From contig OX359245.1 in the NCBI GenBank assembly GCA_947179485.1, forward strand, positions 20,447,067-20,511,066: 64,000 nucleotides of DNA, given 5' to 3'. The translations under genes were made by a program, and so were the position numbers. The notes beneath the pieces are model-generated. The model was not told the DNA's origin, searched no databases, and saw only the letters and a program-made list of their open reading frames with translations. Of the stretch, positions 37,590-48,600 are shown in pieces (within the stretch, counting starts at the first letter, position 1; each line of letters starts with the position of its first letter). This DNA comes from Allacma fusca (taxonomy: Eukaryota > Arthropoda > Collembola > Symphypleona > Sminthuridae).

Positions 37590-38690
37590 TGACACGCTGT
37601 AGTTTTGTGGTCTGATGAGCCAAGTAGCTTTTCGTCTGTGGAAATTTTGAGGATTAATTACGACAAGGATAAGTTTACAGACGAGAATCAATTAATTGAC
37701 CAGATCTTTGAGATTCGATTGGATAGGTCTGGCTCTGAAGTTTATGCAGGGAAGATTCTTCATATGGGTTTTACATTCGGTTCCACATAATTATTGCAGA
37801 GAAAATGGTCATTGCTATAGTACTGTTGATACATAGCTTTCTACTTGCTTTAATCTTAGCTCATTTATGAATATTTTCAGGTTCCCGCGCAAGGATGAGT
37901 AAGGTTGCTGCTGAGCTGGCCAGTGAAGCAGCTGACCTGTCATTTAAAGCGAAAGAAGATTCCACCACGCGATCCAGGTCAACCACGAAGTCTAAAATTA
38001 TGAAGAGTTTGGGAATTGAAAATGTTAAAGTGAGCTACCTGTGCAGTGTTTTGTTATATGTATTGATATCCCATCCATGTCTTGCATATGCGTGTGTATT
38101 TTGAATCTCTAATGTTTTCAGGTAACACTTTACAGTTTGCCATCTGAAACTGAAAATTCCTCCTCATCCAGCTCCAGTCAACTTAATTCCGAATTAAATG
38201 TTTCGGACAAACCCAATGCCGAATTACCCGAAGCCATAGAGTCTGGTGCTGAAATGTTGGTAATTCATCCTGTGACGGAAACGGATACAGTGGGAACCGA
38301 AGTAGCTACAGATGAGAAGGGCAACCTGATTAGGAAGCTTCGCTTGAAGCTTCGCAACAGGGACAATCGGATCTCTCGGCTTAAAGGTAAAATCCTTCTC
38401 TCTTACTCGCTGTGCTCAAAATAATTTGTAGTACCGAATGAATATCAATCAGTAATAATTGTGGACGGTAATTATATTTTTACTAGACGATTTAGCACGC
38501 TTTGAACCCGAAGAGGATGACAAAGTTGACATTGGGGAAGGTAATTTGGTTTCGAAGAATCTTTTTGCGAGCTGAAAATGGAGCATCGACACAATCCTGG
38601 AGTGTTCTTGCGAAAATTGATGTAGAGGGCGGGAATATTCTCGCTGGAAGAAATAGCAAATTCTTCCTTGACGGGGCACAAGCATCATGA
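37590..38690 (+). CDS. Second coding region of the inner transposon, unidentified, spliced
   Basis: Coding-like blocks on the plus strand. One is HAVVLWSDEPSSFSSVEIL at about 37,590-37,790. An exon at 37,895-38,032 ends at a GTGAGC donor, followed by 38,122-38,386 (acceptor TTTTCAG, donor GTAAAA), rich in Ser/Glu. Then comes a block from about 38,488 (DLARFEPEEDDKVDIGEG) and one ending AQAS stop at 38,690. The 'WSDEP' block and the acidic linker before a short C-terminal domain recall BEN-domain-type DNA-binding proteins, but only weakly. Joining phases all the way through is not secure. It lies inside the transposon ends and opposite to the transposase, so it is most likely the element's own second gene. 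Confidence 0.4.
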
Positions 38691-40103
38691 TGGCTTGCAG
38701 CGGCCCAGATTACACTTCAAAAGGTTTTCGGTTTGTAAGGGTGAGTAAAATTATTACATTTTATTTATATATACTGAGCCAATCTATTTCGTATTAAAAA
38801 CGCTTAAGAATGCATAAATTATTGCAGTTGATTTGTCCTCAACAGACTTTACCATAAAAAAGTGCAAGCTAAAGGACAAAACCATCAAAATGTTACAATT
38901 TCGAAAGAGCATAAGCAAGATATGTACAGATGCACGGCTGAGGAAGAATGTAAACATTTAAATAATATGCTCCTCTCTCCTGGTCATTGATTTCCTAAGA
39001 ATAAAAACTTAATTCGTTGCAATGATTTTACACGACATTTTGGTAGTGTTTGTAGCTGTTTTCATTGCTCATCTTTTTCTCTACATACTGCTTGTAATTT
39101 GTATTTCAGATATTTTTAAGGCTAATATGAAACAATATTGGAATAGTAACTAAAGGAATTCTATGGGCTTTTATATCTACGGACTATAGAATACTGTGGT
39201 TTTAGCTATAGGAAAACTGGCTTGGTTAAACGTCCCTAATTCCTATCCGTTTTTCCTATAGGTTATAATTATGGGATTCTTTAGACTTTTCCCGAGCGGG
39301 TATGCTTGAAAGTTACTGCAAGATTTATTAGCGGGCCGTATTTAAGGGTAATTTAATTATTAATTCAATAATTTACAGATTGCAGTCCAAAGGAATAAAA
39401 CGTCAAAACATCCGTGGAGGAGAATTCTTCCCTTGAGAATAAGGACGAAGTTCATGTCGAAAATTCCTTTTTAAATCCTGGCAATTAAAACTGAATGAAT
39501 TTCATTTTATTCTGACGATTCATTTATTCCGGAACAGTTTATTGTTTTTTTTTCATTTTTCGTATTACTATTATATATTACAATGCTACCACTGGTAACT
39601 TATCAGGTCTTGTCCTTCCACTTATTTTCATGCTTTAATCGATTAAATTGAATAATGGATTTACTTGTTTCGTTTTGACTTATTTTATCAAAATTATTTA
39701 ATTAATACATACGAATCATGCATAGATACATATATACGTACATAAAATCTACTCAATAGCGACGTAAAAGAATCGTCAAGTTATCTACGTCAAATTAGCG
39801 TGCTACGTGTAACGTTATACTGCCCGCACATTATCACCATTTTTTGACATTATATATCCCAAACCTCCACCACTTAAAAGCGTCAAAACGCATTCACGTG
39901 TACTGTTTTTACGTAAATTTGACGCGAAATCAACGTGACTGTGTTTATTGGGCAAGTACCAGTTACAGCATTATTGGTGCTTGCATTATCAATTATAATT
40001 GTAATTGCAAGTTCGGTTATTCACAATACTTGCACCGACGGAAACACTAATCGCGATCGGTGTGGATCTGGCTTGAGAAACATATCTACTTTATAATTCC
40101 TAT

Positions 40104-40163
40104 CGATTGAATGGCAATTTCTTCAGTAGTGGGGCAATCCCGAAAGATTTTTCCAGAATCCAT
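40104..40163 (-). pseudogene. Orphan copy of CRAL-TRIO paralog A exon 1, splice donor lost
   Basis: The 60-base exon (MDSGKIF... to EEIAIQS) is nearly identical to exon 1 of the gene at 28,371-28,430. The duplicated block continues upstream to about 40,380, matching the promoter region at 28,431-28,625. The donor GT has become AT (exon then ATAGGA against GTAGGA). No exon 2 follows, because the copy ends at the edge of the outer transposon. Not expressible as a CRAL-TRIO protein. Confidence 0.85.
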
Positions 40164-40380
40164 TTGTAAAGTAAAATAGGAAGTCTTAATGATGCGAGTG
40201 TGCAGTCTGGCTGTCAAGGAAACTTTAAAAACATAATTATACTTCCTCGCACAACTTTGCTCCAGGTAGTTGCATGTACTCGTTCTTGCACTTAAAATAC
40301 TCATGAACTGAAAAACAGGTTCAAGGCCTTGATATTTTAACAAAGGCCGCAAAACTGGATTTCGTGGGACTAAATCGAGA

Positions 40381-41332
40381 TACAGGAGCAGTATTATTAT
40401 TGCGAGTTCTATAATATAAGTAAGATTGGGTCACAAACACATACGTAATTCTTCAGTAAGTCTAGGGTGCCTGTAACCATTTTCTCCCCCTCCAACCGTC
40501 ATTAGGAAGTGAATCTTAAAATGTCTGATTACTGATAAACCTTATTGAATTATTTTCGTCCAAGCCATCTGGGGAATACCCGCGGTGTAAATTAAGCTGG
40601 ATAATCATTTTGAGCACACGAATTAGCTTTCTCGAAGCCGTGATTGAGGTAATTTTTAAGGTTATAACAAGAAGACACATAATTATGAAAGCCATACCGT
40701 CCATGATAAAAATCCATAAAAAATCAGAAATTTCTCCTTTCCATCATTATCACTTTCTCGCTTGAAGCGGAATTTTCGCAACCTTACTCTCGGTTTGTAC
40801 GGGTCATGCCCACAATTTTCAACACTACGAGGACTGCACAGCTAGCAATTGCTGGCTCAGCGAGTCAAATGCAATCAGGGAAGGCAGGAAATAGTTGTAT
40901 GCAATAGTTAGCTGCACAGAGCTGTAGTCGTCGATACATCTAGAGCGCTACAAGCTCATATCCTCCAAAATAATGTCATAGAAATTATTGAGATAGCATT
41001 TGATTGATTGAAGAAACAAAAATTTGAAATGTTTAAAATCTCAGCAAATCTCGACTTTGTTTCCCGTTTTTGACGATTCTTCACCTATACCTCAAACAAT
41101 AAATAAAACAAATTTTCAATACTTGAAAATATTTGCTGGAAAATGGGTGAAGCATATATGGCTGGGAAGGGGAGAAAAATCTTACGAAATACCCTGTACA
41201 GTGCTTACAAATCTGCTACACGAATTTTGAGAAATATTTCAAAAATCGTTTTAATATTTCAAATTTGTGTGTAAAGTAAACTAATGTGTACGCTATAGAA
41301 AAATCTTTCTAGTATTTTATTATCGTTTTGAA
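40381..41332. other. Intergenic, no gene recognised
   Basis: AT-rich sequence between the orphan exon block and the 3' end of paralog B. Only short spurious frames (for example 41,024-41,230, plus). Confidence 0.5.
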
Positions 41333-43408
41333 CTAAGATTCCAGAAATTCATTAAGTTGGGTTTCGTCTATAATTTGTAAAACTCGATCCCTCCATTCCT
41401 TCTCAGATGATCCGTAAACTTCCAAGGTGAGGTAAGGCAGGGTAATAATGGGCTTCATGACTTTAAAAACACTTTTGAACACCTTGTTCACTGAAAAAAT
41501 TAGAATGGTGATAATTTTAAAGTAACTACAATGGAAGCAGCTTTGTTGAGCTAAAATAATCTTACTGTTAATATAAATGCATAATTCGGTCAATGCAGGG
41601 AAATAATTTCTCATATTGGATAAGTTCTCCACCAAGAGTTTTACCGCTGAAAGCATAAAAAAATATAGCAGTGATAATTAAGTTCTTATATACATATATA
41701 GATATACATACAAATTGCACAAATTTTCGTTGGTTGTTCTTTTAAACTGATAATAAGCAGACAAAAAGTGGTGAAATTTTACCCTCGAAACTCGCTATTT
41801 GATATAAAGGGAAGTCTTTAACATCCACAAAAATCGTCAATCCTTCTGAGCTTCCGTAGGAAATTCGGTTTGTGTCAACATTTTTCTCATTATTGAAGTT
41901 GTAAATGAGGTCCTCGAGAAACATGTAATAGTGTGACCAATATTTAACCCATGTTTTCTTCCCATAAAAAGATATTCCTTTCCTGTAGTCCATCGTACTA
42001 GCAGGCATGTAACCAACTACAAATAGTAAAATTAATAAAAGTTCAAACACTACAAATCGAATTTTTAACCACTCCTGGCAAAAAACTGATGGCAATAATC
42101 CAATTGAGAAGTCTCTACCTGGGCAGTTGTGTTTGTCCACGCCAAACGAGAATCCAAACGTTTTCTTAAATTTCAAAAAACCTTCATCCTTCCACTCCGA
42201 CATAATTTGATTCTCTTGGCGCCATTCCATAGACTGTAGGATATTTCATACATGAAAGTTAATTTTATTGTCCTCATCGTCTACATGAAGTAAGTTTATG
42301 CGCATTTAAATTTTTATGAGCGAAGCGTTATTATAAAATCATTGGGTTCGAAACATTGTAAGCGATGAAAATTTTGAACCGTTCAATTTAAAATTGTGAA
42401 ACAAGCTTAGATAGTTTGCATATAAGCCCTAGATGTGCAACTTCAGGTTACATTTTCAAATTTTAGCAATTTTGAAAATTTCAAAAAATTCAAATTCGGA
42501 AAAAATGGGAAAATTCAAGTTCAATGAAATTTGGAAAAATTTTGAAAAATTTTGAAAAATTTTGAAAACTTAAGACTACCACTCATGTATTAGATGCTAT
42601 ACAACCACATTTTTAGAAAAATATTCAGAAAATTAAAAAGGATTTTTAAATTTTCAGTAACGTTACATGATGACCACAATGGTTGTCTTAGATTTGATAC
42701 GGGCATGAAATTCAATAGTTTTCATGCTCGCTTCGCTCTCCATGTAATCACACCGCAGTTACAAGATACAGATTTTTTTAGAATAATAATTACTTACTTT
42801 CCTGATCATTACTTCAGTTTTTTCAGGATTTAGTTTCTCAACTGAAAATTTTTTTGAAACAAAAAATTGTTAAATACAAACAATATCATCACATAAACAG
42901 TAGAATTTATTAATTAATTTCTTCCACAAATTACTATACTGAAAATATTAATATTTATGAGCATAGGCTGCTGATATTTACCCTTTAGCCATTGTAAAAG
43001 GTAAAGATTGGATTTAAATTTCTCATTGGCAGAAATTACATCAGGAATTAGTTCTCGTAGCTAGAACAGTAAAAGTAACAATATTTATTTAAATGAAACA
43101 AATACGTGTAAATATTGACAACGATACATTGACACAACATTGACATTACATCTGTATGTACATACATATTATGTACAATATGCATTCTGGCTACAAAAAA
43201 TAAAATTTTCGGAAATAAAATAAATAATTCGACATTTTCCCGTTCACCACAACGCTATATTTTTCTGCTTGTAAGGCAGAACCATTACAAGATCCGGTGT
43301 TCTAACAAAGTAGCAGCATTGTTCTACTAATTATATTATTATTGATACCGATTTAATCGCCAATTCTTCAACAGTTAAGCAGTCCTTAGCAGTTGAGTCA
43401 GAATTCAT
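41333..43408 (-). CDS. CRAL-TRIO / SEC14-like lipid-binding protein, paralog B
   Basis: Seven exons: 43408-43349, 43060-42982, 42841-42798, 42233-42119, 42016-41783, 41646-41566 and 41490-41333, giving 256 residues. Lengths are 60, 79, 44, 115, 234, 81 and 158, the same as paralog A except the last. Motifs are NLYLLQWLK at the end of the N-terminal helices, MEWRQENQIMSEW, MDYRKGISFYGKK, LTIFVDVKDF, MRNYFPALTELCIYIN, FKVMKPIITLPYL and EWRDRVLQIIDETQ. A cytosolic hydrophobic-ligand carrier is the expected role. The intron after exon 3 contains a TTTTGAAAAA tandem array at about 42,535-42,568. Intact; it is the member nearest the Polinton insertion. Confidence 0.88.
42535..42568 (+). repeat. Short simple repeat in an intron
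   Basis: Three to four copies of a 10-base unit, TTTTGAAAAA, embedded in a wider AAATTT/GAAAA-rich stretch from about 42,460. Confidence 0.8.
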
Positions 43409-45650
43409 TTGGAAATCTGTGATTATAAGCCAAAGTTAGTTTTGAATGTTTGAATACGAGAACAAAATTCTGAGCACAATTGTTCTGCAAATACTTAGGA
43501 GTGTTGCTTAAAGGCTCGAAAACAAGTTTTGCACACACACACAAGGAGTCTGACAAAAACGCTTGATTGGGTTCAACTGGATGCGTAGTATCCGAGTAGT
43601 TTGTATCTTATGCAATAATTTGTCCAGTTCTTGTGCTGGAAAAAGTTCCCACGTGTAAAAATAAAAAATCATTTTTGTTGTTAGACACTTCGCTCAACCC
43701 TTCAGGGTCATCGAGAGTAAAAAAAACGGCGCTCCATAATTTTTATATTTGATTAGTCACGTATATGTATGATGTAATTACGTGTAAGTACTTTCTTTCC
43801 CATCTTTTGGGTTAATAATGATTACAAACATGTAATACAAGATACTTGGGCTTTTACAGGTCACGACATTGATTTGAATGCTGAAGGCACATACATAATT
43901 TGAGCACACACGTCAATTCTCTAGATTATTTCTCAGAGACTTAATTTTTGATTCTTTGTTATTGAACGAAAGAGGGAAGAGGTACTTGTTGCATGCCTTT
44001 AGAGGATACGTTTTTATCGTCAGGATTCCCATGTAGCTATACAACTATGTAAATTACTTGATTGCAATATATATAATTATATATGTACATATAGGTAGAT
44101 TAAATCAAACATTTTCTGTCCAGAAAAGATCTATATTGAGATCTCCCATAACACACGCATGTTTTTCTAGGAGTTTGGGTTTCACAATATGCTCATTCAG
44201 GAAACACTATAAGGAAAGGAGTGTGTTAATGTAGCAAATAGGTTGCCACAAAAGCGTCATTAGTAATAACTAATTTAATTACATATTAATTAACTTATTA
44301 GTACTTACCAATAAGGCCCATTTTCTAATAATGTAACAGCTTTTTAAAATAATAATTGGTTGATTCACGTCAACAATAAATATGACTACGAGTGCCGAGT
44401 GGTCCAATACGTGAAACAAGTTTTCTAAAAGGTAATAGTTTCTTATTTTATTTAAATTATATAATATTACCGTAGCAATAACTGTTTTCAAATATTTATT
44501 TTGACGCCCTTGTGAAGACAATTTAATTGGCTTTTCATAAGTTCATTGCTTTGAAAATGTTAGTAGAGAGCAGGAAAATTAAGAAGCAGGGTTGGGAAGA
44601 ATTCCCCCTCAAAAGAAGAGTCAAGAAGGTAATTCTATACATTTTTGCAAGATAAAAACATTACATGGAATAATAGCCGAGTTCTAAATACTTTTAGTGC
44701 TGCTGACTAGATATTGTAGGAACGAGTTTTCCTGTTACAGGTACAGTGCACTTTGTTTAAATAGGCGCACACTAATATGGGATAAACACGAACAAAAAAT
44801 CTATTATTCACTATTGTTACAGTATGTGTTGACAATTTCGTAATTATATGGTGCGCTTGTGAAACTGTGCAACAAATTATTTTCGACTGTAATAAGTCCT
44901 TGTACCTATGTACATATAACTTTTATGCGTGCATTTTAAAGTACTGTCGACTCTCCTTATAGCAACTCTCCCTATAGTACTCCCCCTACAATACTAGTTA
45001 ATACGACGCTTCTTTTATAATGTCACATTTTGTTATCCCCGCCTATCCTTGCAATGCAATTTTATAACGTCAGTGAATTATTGAATAAACATTGCTCAAG
45101 AAACATCAACTATGTGGGAGAGAATCCTAAAAGATTTCACTTTTAAGGAATTTAATGCTTTTCTGGAGTCGCTTTTAATCATTTATAATTTTCACCTACA
45201 AAATTATAGAATTTTAACTACTGTTTGTTATAGGATAGTTTGAAATAAAATAATGAAGCTAAAGGGGTTTAAAGTTAATTATGATAGAAATTTTAATAGA
45301 AATTCAATAATTATTCGCTAATTGACTCCAACCTTTTGAGCCCCACTAATTGTAGGCTAATTTCAAATTTATGTAATTAACCACACCTTAATTTTAATTA
45401 TTTAAATATATATTTCTGGGGTTTCTAAATAATAATTCTCTTTGAGTTAAATACAAGATTCCCTGAATATTTTTACGTAATTACCTACAAGTCGTATTTA
45501 CTTGTTATAAATCTTATGAATCGACTTTAAAAATGAATCTATCATTTTACTCAAACTTGTTAGAATCTTTCTAACGAAATTCCATCATTATAAAAACACA
45601 TTTATTGTTACTTAATCTTTATTTCTAAAAGAACCGATTTACGCGGTTTT
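43409..45650. other. Intergenic; left flank of the Polinton
   Basis: Upstream region of paralog B followed by the left side of the Polinton. I searched for an inverted match to 60,135-61,000 and found none, so the left terminus is not placed. At 44,944 the sequence CTGTCGACTCTCCTTATAGC, followed by AACTCTCCCTATAGTACTCC, resembles the start of a pogo/Tigger-type element. No coding sequence is recognised here. Confidence 0.4.
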
Positions 45651-48600
45651 ATGAACTCCGTAAGACCCCAGTTAGTTCATCAAATTCGAAATGATTTGAA
45701 GATTTTTAATACTATTAAAATTATCATTCATATTAATGTCATTTTCGAAAAATTAGATTCTGAGGGTAACCCTCAGAGTATTGTCAAATGGATGTCATCG
45801 TTTCCCCATATAATTCTTCATATAGATAGCATAGCTCAGACTTTAGAAACGATTATACAAAAGCTAGTTCTCATGATAGAAGACTTCTGCGAGAATGGAT
45901 CAGGGTTAGTTCTAATAGACATACCCATTCTTGATATGCTCATTACCAAGTATCAGCCCCTAAGGGGCGGTACTTACACTAAGTTACCATATTTACTTGA
46001 AAATGCTTTAGATTGTAGTAAAAAATGTTTATTCGTTAATGTTAACAACAGCGCATCAGCGTTTAGGCAGGAAAAGTTATCAGCTAGTCAACTGCGTTAT
46101 AAAAACGCCACAGATTTAGATTCTTGTTTCCTTTTTGCGATAGCCGCAGGCATTCGCGATCTCAATTACTCGCAAGATCAGATGCAACGTTATAGAAGTA
46201 TTATCAGACAGTTAGACCTTACAGGAATACATATGCCAATGACAATAGAGCAGGTTCCCAGATTTGAGCGGCAAAACCCTTTTATTTCTGTTAATATCTT
46301 TGGCTTTAAAGATGAAGGCATCACTGCAGATCATAAGGATTTTAACAAATTGGATTCTAGACAGCATAGCATTCAGCGTAGGAAAATGATTCATAAACGC
46401 ACTTTTCCTTTATACATTAGCAAGAAATTTAACCAAGGTGCTATATCCAATAATAATAACGATATTTATGGCAAAAGAAAGCATAGGGCAGTTGTTGATA
46501 AAAGTAGACATTACACTATAGATTTGTTCATGATCATTCAAAAGGAGAGAGAGGAGAACCTCATTGATCCGAGTCATAAGATCCCTGCACGAGTTGATGA
46601 TAGTGTCAACGAGCATTACGTATTATGTAGGGATCTTGATAGCTTGTTCTCTAATCCAGAGACAAGAAACAGAGTACATTTGTGCAGATATTGTTTAGAG
46701 TCATTTCGTTCCCCTGAAAGTTTGAGCTTGCACATTGAGCGATGTGCAGTGATAGGAGCTCAGAAAGCAATTTTTAACTCTGACCCTACAGCCAAAATTC
46801 GTTTTGAAGCTTTCAATTATATGGTTCCAGCCCCATTTGTTATATCTTTGGATATATTGGAGTCCAAAATTGTCCCGAAAGATCCGGCGAAGGCAGATAG
46901 ATTTGGCAAACTTCCGAATCCACATGCCTATCACTTTCGACCTACTGCCACTTCCGGATGCAGGGAGTACACAGACGAGCATATACCATGCTCATATTCG
47001 TATATATGCGTAGGACCCAAGGGTGAACTGCGGCATAAGAGTACGTATCACATTCAAAGTGATGACGAGAATCTAATGGATGTCTTTTTTAATGACATTA
47101 CTACTTTCTCATCCACTCTCATAGAAGAGATGGAGTGTAGACAGGTAGAGGCTTCGACAAATAGAAAATACCCATCAGATATGAGCGCAATTAATAAGGA
47201 TATTTGCTTTTTCTGTCAGAGCATTATCCATCCTTGGGGAGAGGATGGTGAGAAGGCCGTCGAGCATCATGATCATTTCACGCACATGTATCTAGGTCAG
47301 GCGCACAGCAAATGTAACATTAGAGCTAGCTGGTGCTCTAAAATTCCGGTTGTAGTACATAATCTCTGCGGTTATGATAGTCATCCAATCGTAACCAATC
47401 TAGATCACGAGTCTATTGAGTCTATCTCTGTTATTCCACTCAGCACCGAAAAGTTCTTATCTATAGAAATTAATAAGAACCTTGTTTTCATTGATAGTTT
47501 GAAATTTCTCAGCAGTTCATTAGATAAGCTTGTAGGGGTATTAGGCGAGAAAGGTTCGGATAAGTTTAAACTCACAAAGGAAGTTTTTAGGCAAGATTAT
47601 CCGGCAGCTGCAGATCATGAAAATCTGCTTTTTAAGAAAGGCGTCTTTCCTTATGAAGCCATAACTTCGTTTGCTGACTTGCAAAAAAAGGAGCTTCCTC
47701 CAATAGAATCCTTTTATTCAAAATTAAAGGATGAGCACATTAGCCCTGCTGATTATCAGCACGCTCAAAGAGTCTGGGAAAAATTTGGAATACAGGACAT
47801 GGGTGAATACTGCAATTTTTATTGTAAGTTGGATGTCACCTTGTTAGCTGATGTTTTTCAAAATTTCCGCAATCTTTTCCTCAGCTCATTTAGCTTGGAC
47901 CCTGCTCGCTTTTTTAGTTTACCAATGATTAGTTGGCAGGCTGCATTGAAGTACAGCAAGATTGAGTTAGATTACATTAGGGATAACGATATGCACATCT
48001 TTTTAGAGGCTGCACTGAGAGGTGGTTATGCAGGCTCAGGCTCTAAACGATATGCTGACGCTAACAATAAGTATGTCCCTGAAACTTATGATCCTTCCAA
48101 AGACTGTGAATATATTATGTATTGGGATGCCAATGCATTGTATGCAAAAGCAATGGATTCTCATCTGCCTACAAAAAACTTTGCTTGGCTACCAGAGTCG
48201 CAAGTCATGTATTTGTCCCGAACTGACAATATTTTGAACTTGGCTGATGATGGTCAGGAGGGTTACTTTTTTGAGGTAGATCTTTCCGTGCCTGAAGACA
48301 AGCATAATTACTTCAACGACTATCCACTTGCACCGCAAAAGCGATGCGTGGATATCGATGAAATGTCTGCTCATCAAGTCGAATTGCAAAGCGACTTGAA
48401 ATTACCTCATGGTTCCATGAAGGTCGGGAAGTTGATCGCTGATTTGCATCCAAAAATCAAATATGTAGTTCATTATAGGGCACTTAAAAAATACATTGAA
48501 TTAGGCATGTCTCTAGATAAGGTCCACAGAATTTTAAAATTTGAACAGTCTGATTGGCTTAGGTGTTTCATTGATTTATGTACCGAGCGTAGGAAGGCCG

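Larger units (their letters stand above)
32291..39952. mobile_element. Inner 7.66-kb DNA transposon, CACTA/EnSpm-like
   Basis: Ends are CCCAATAAACAC at 32,291-32,302 and GTGTTTATTGGG at 39,941-39,952, a perfect 12-bp inverted repeat that continues imperfectly (ACGTCAAA against GCGTCAAA). CA flanks both sides (32,289-32,290 and 39,953-39,954), a 2-bp target duplication. Subterminal regions carry repeated ACGT(C/A)AA motifs. It contains a decayed DUF4218-type transposase on the minus strand and a second, spliced-looking coding region on the plus strand. That arrangement of two genes and the 2-3 bp duplication fit the EnSpm/CACTA group, although the ends are not CACTA. Confidence 0.75.
31386..40058. 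mobile_element. Outer DNA transposon (about 1.0 kb) split by a nested insertion
   Basis: A perfect 18-bp inverted repeat: GATCGCGATTAGTGTTTC at 31,386-31,403 and its complement at 40,041-40,058. Dinucleotide GG flanks both sides and may be the target duplication. Subterminal sequence on both sides is rich in TTGCAATTACAATTGCAAGT-like motifs. Only 31,386-32,290 and 39,953-40,058 belong to it; the middle is another element. With that removed it is about 1.0 kb with no protein, so it is a non-autonomous element of unknown superfamily. Confidence 0.75.
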
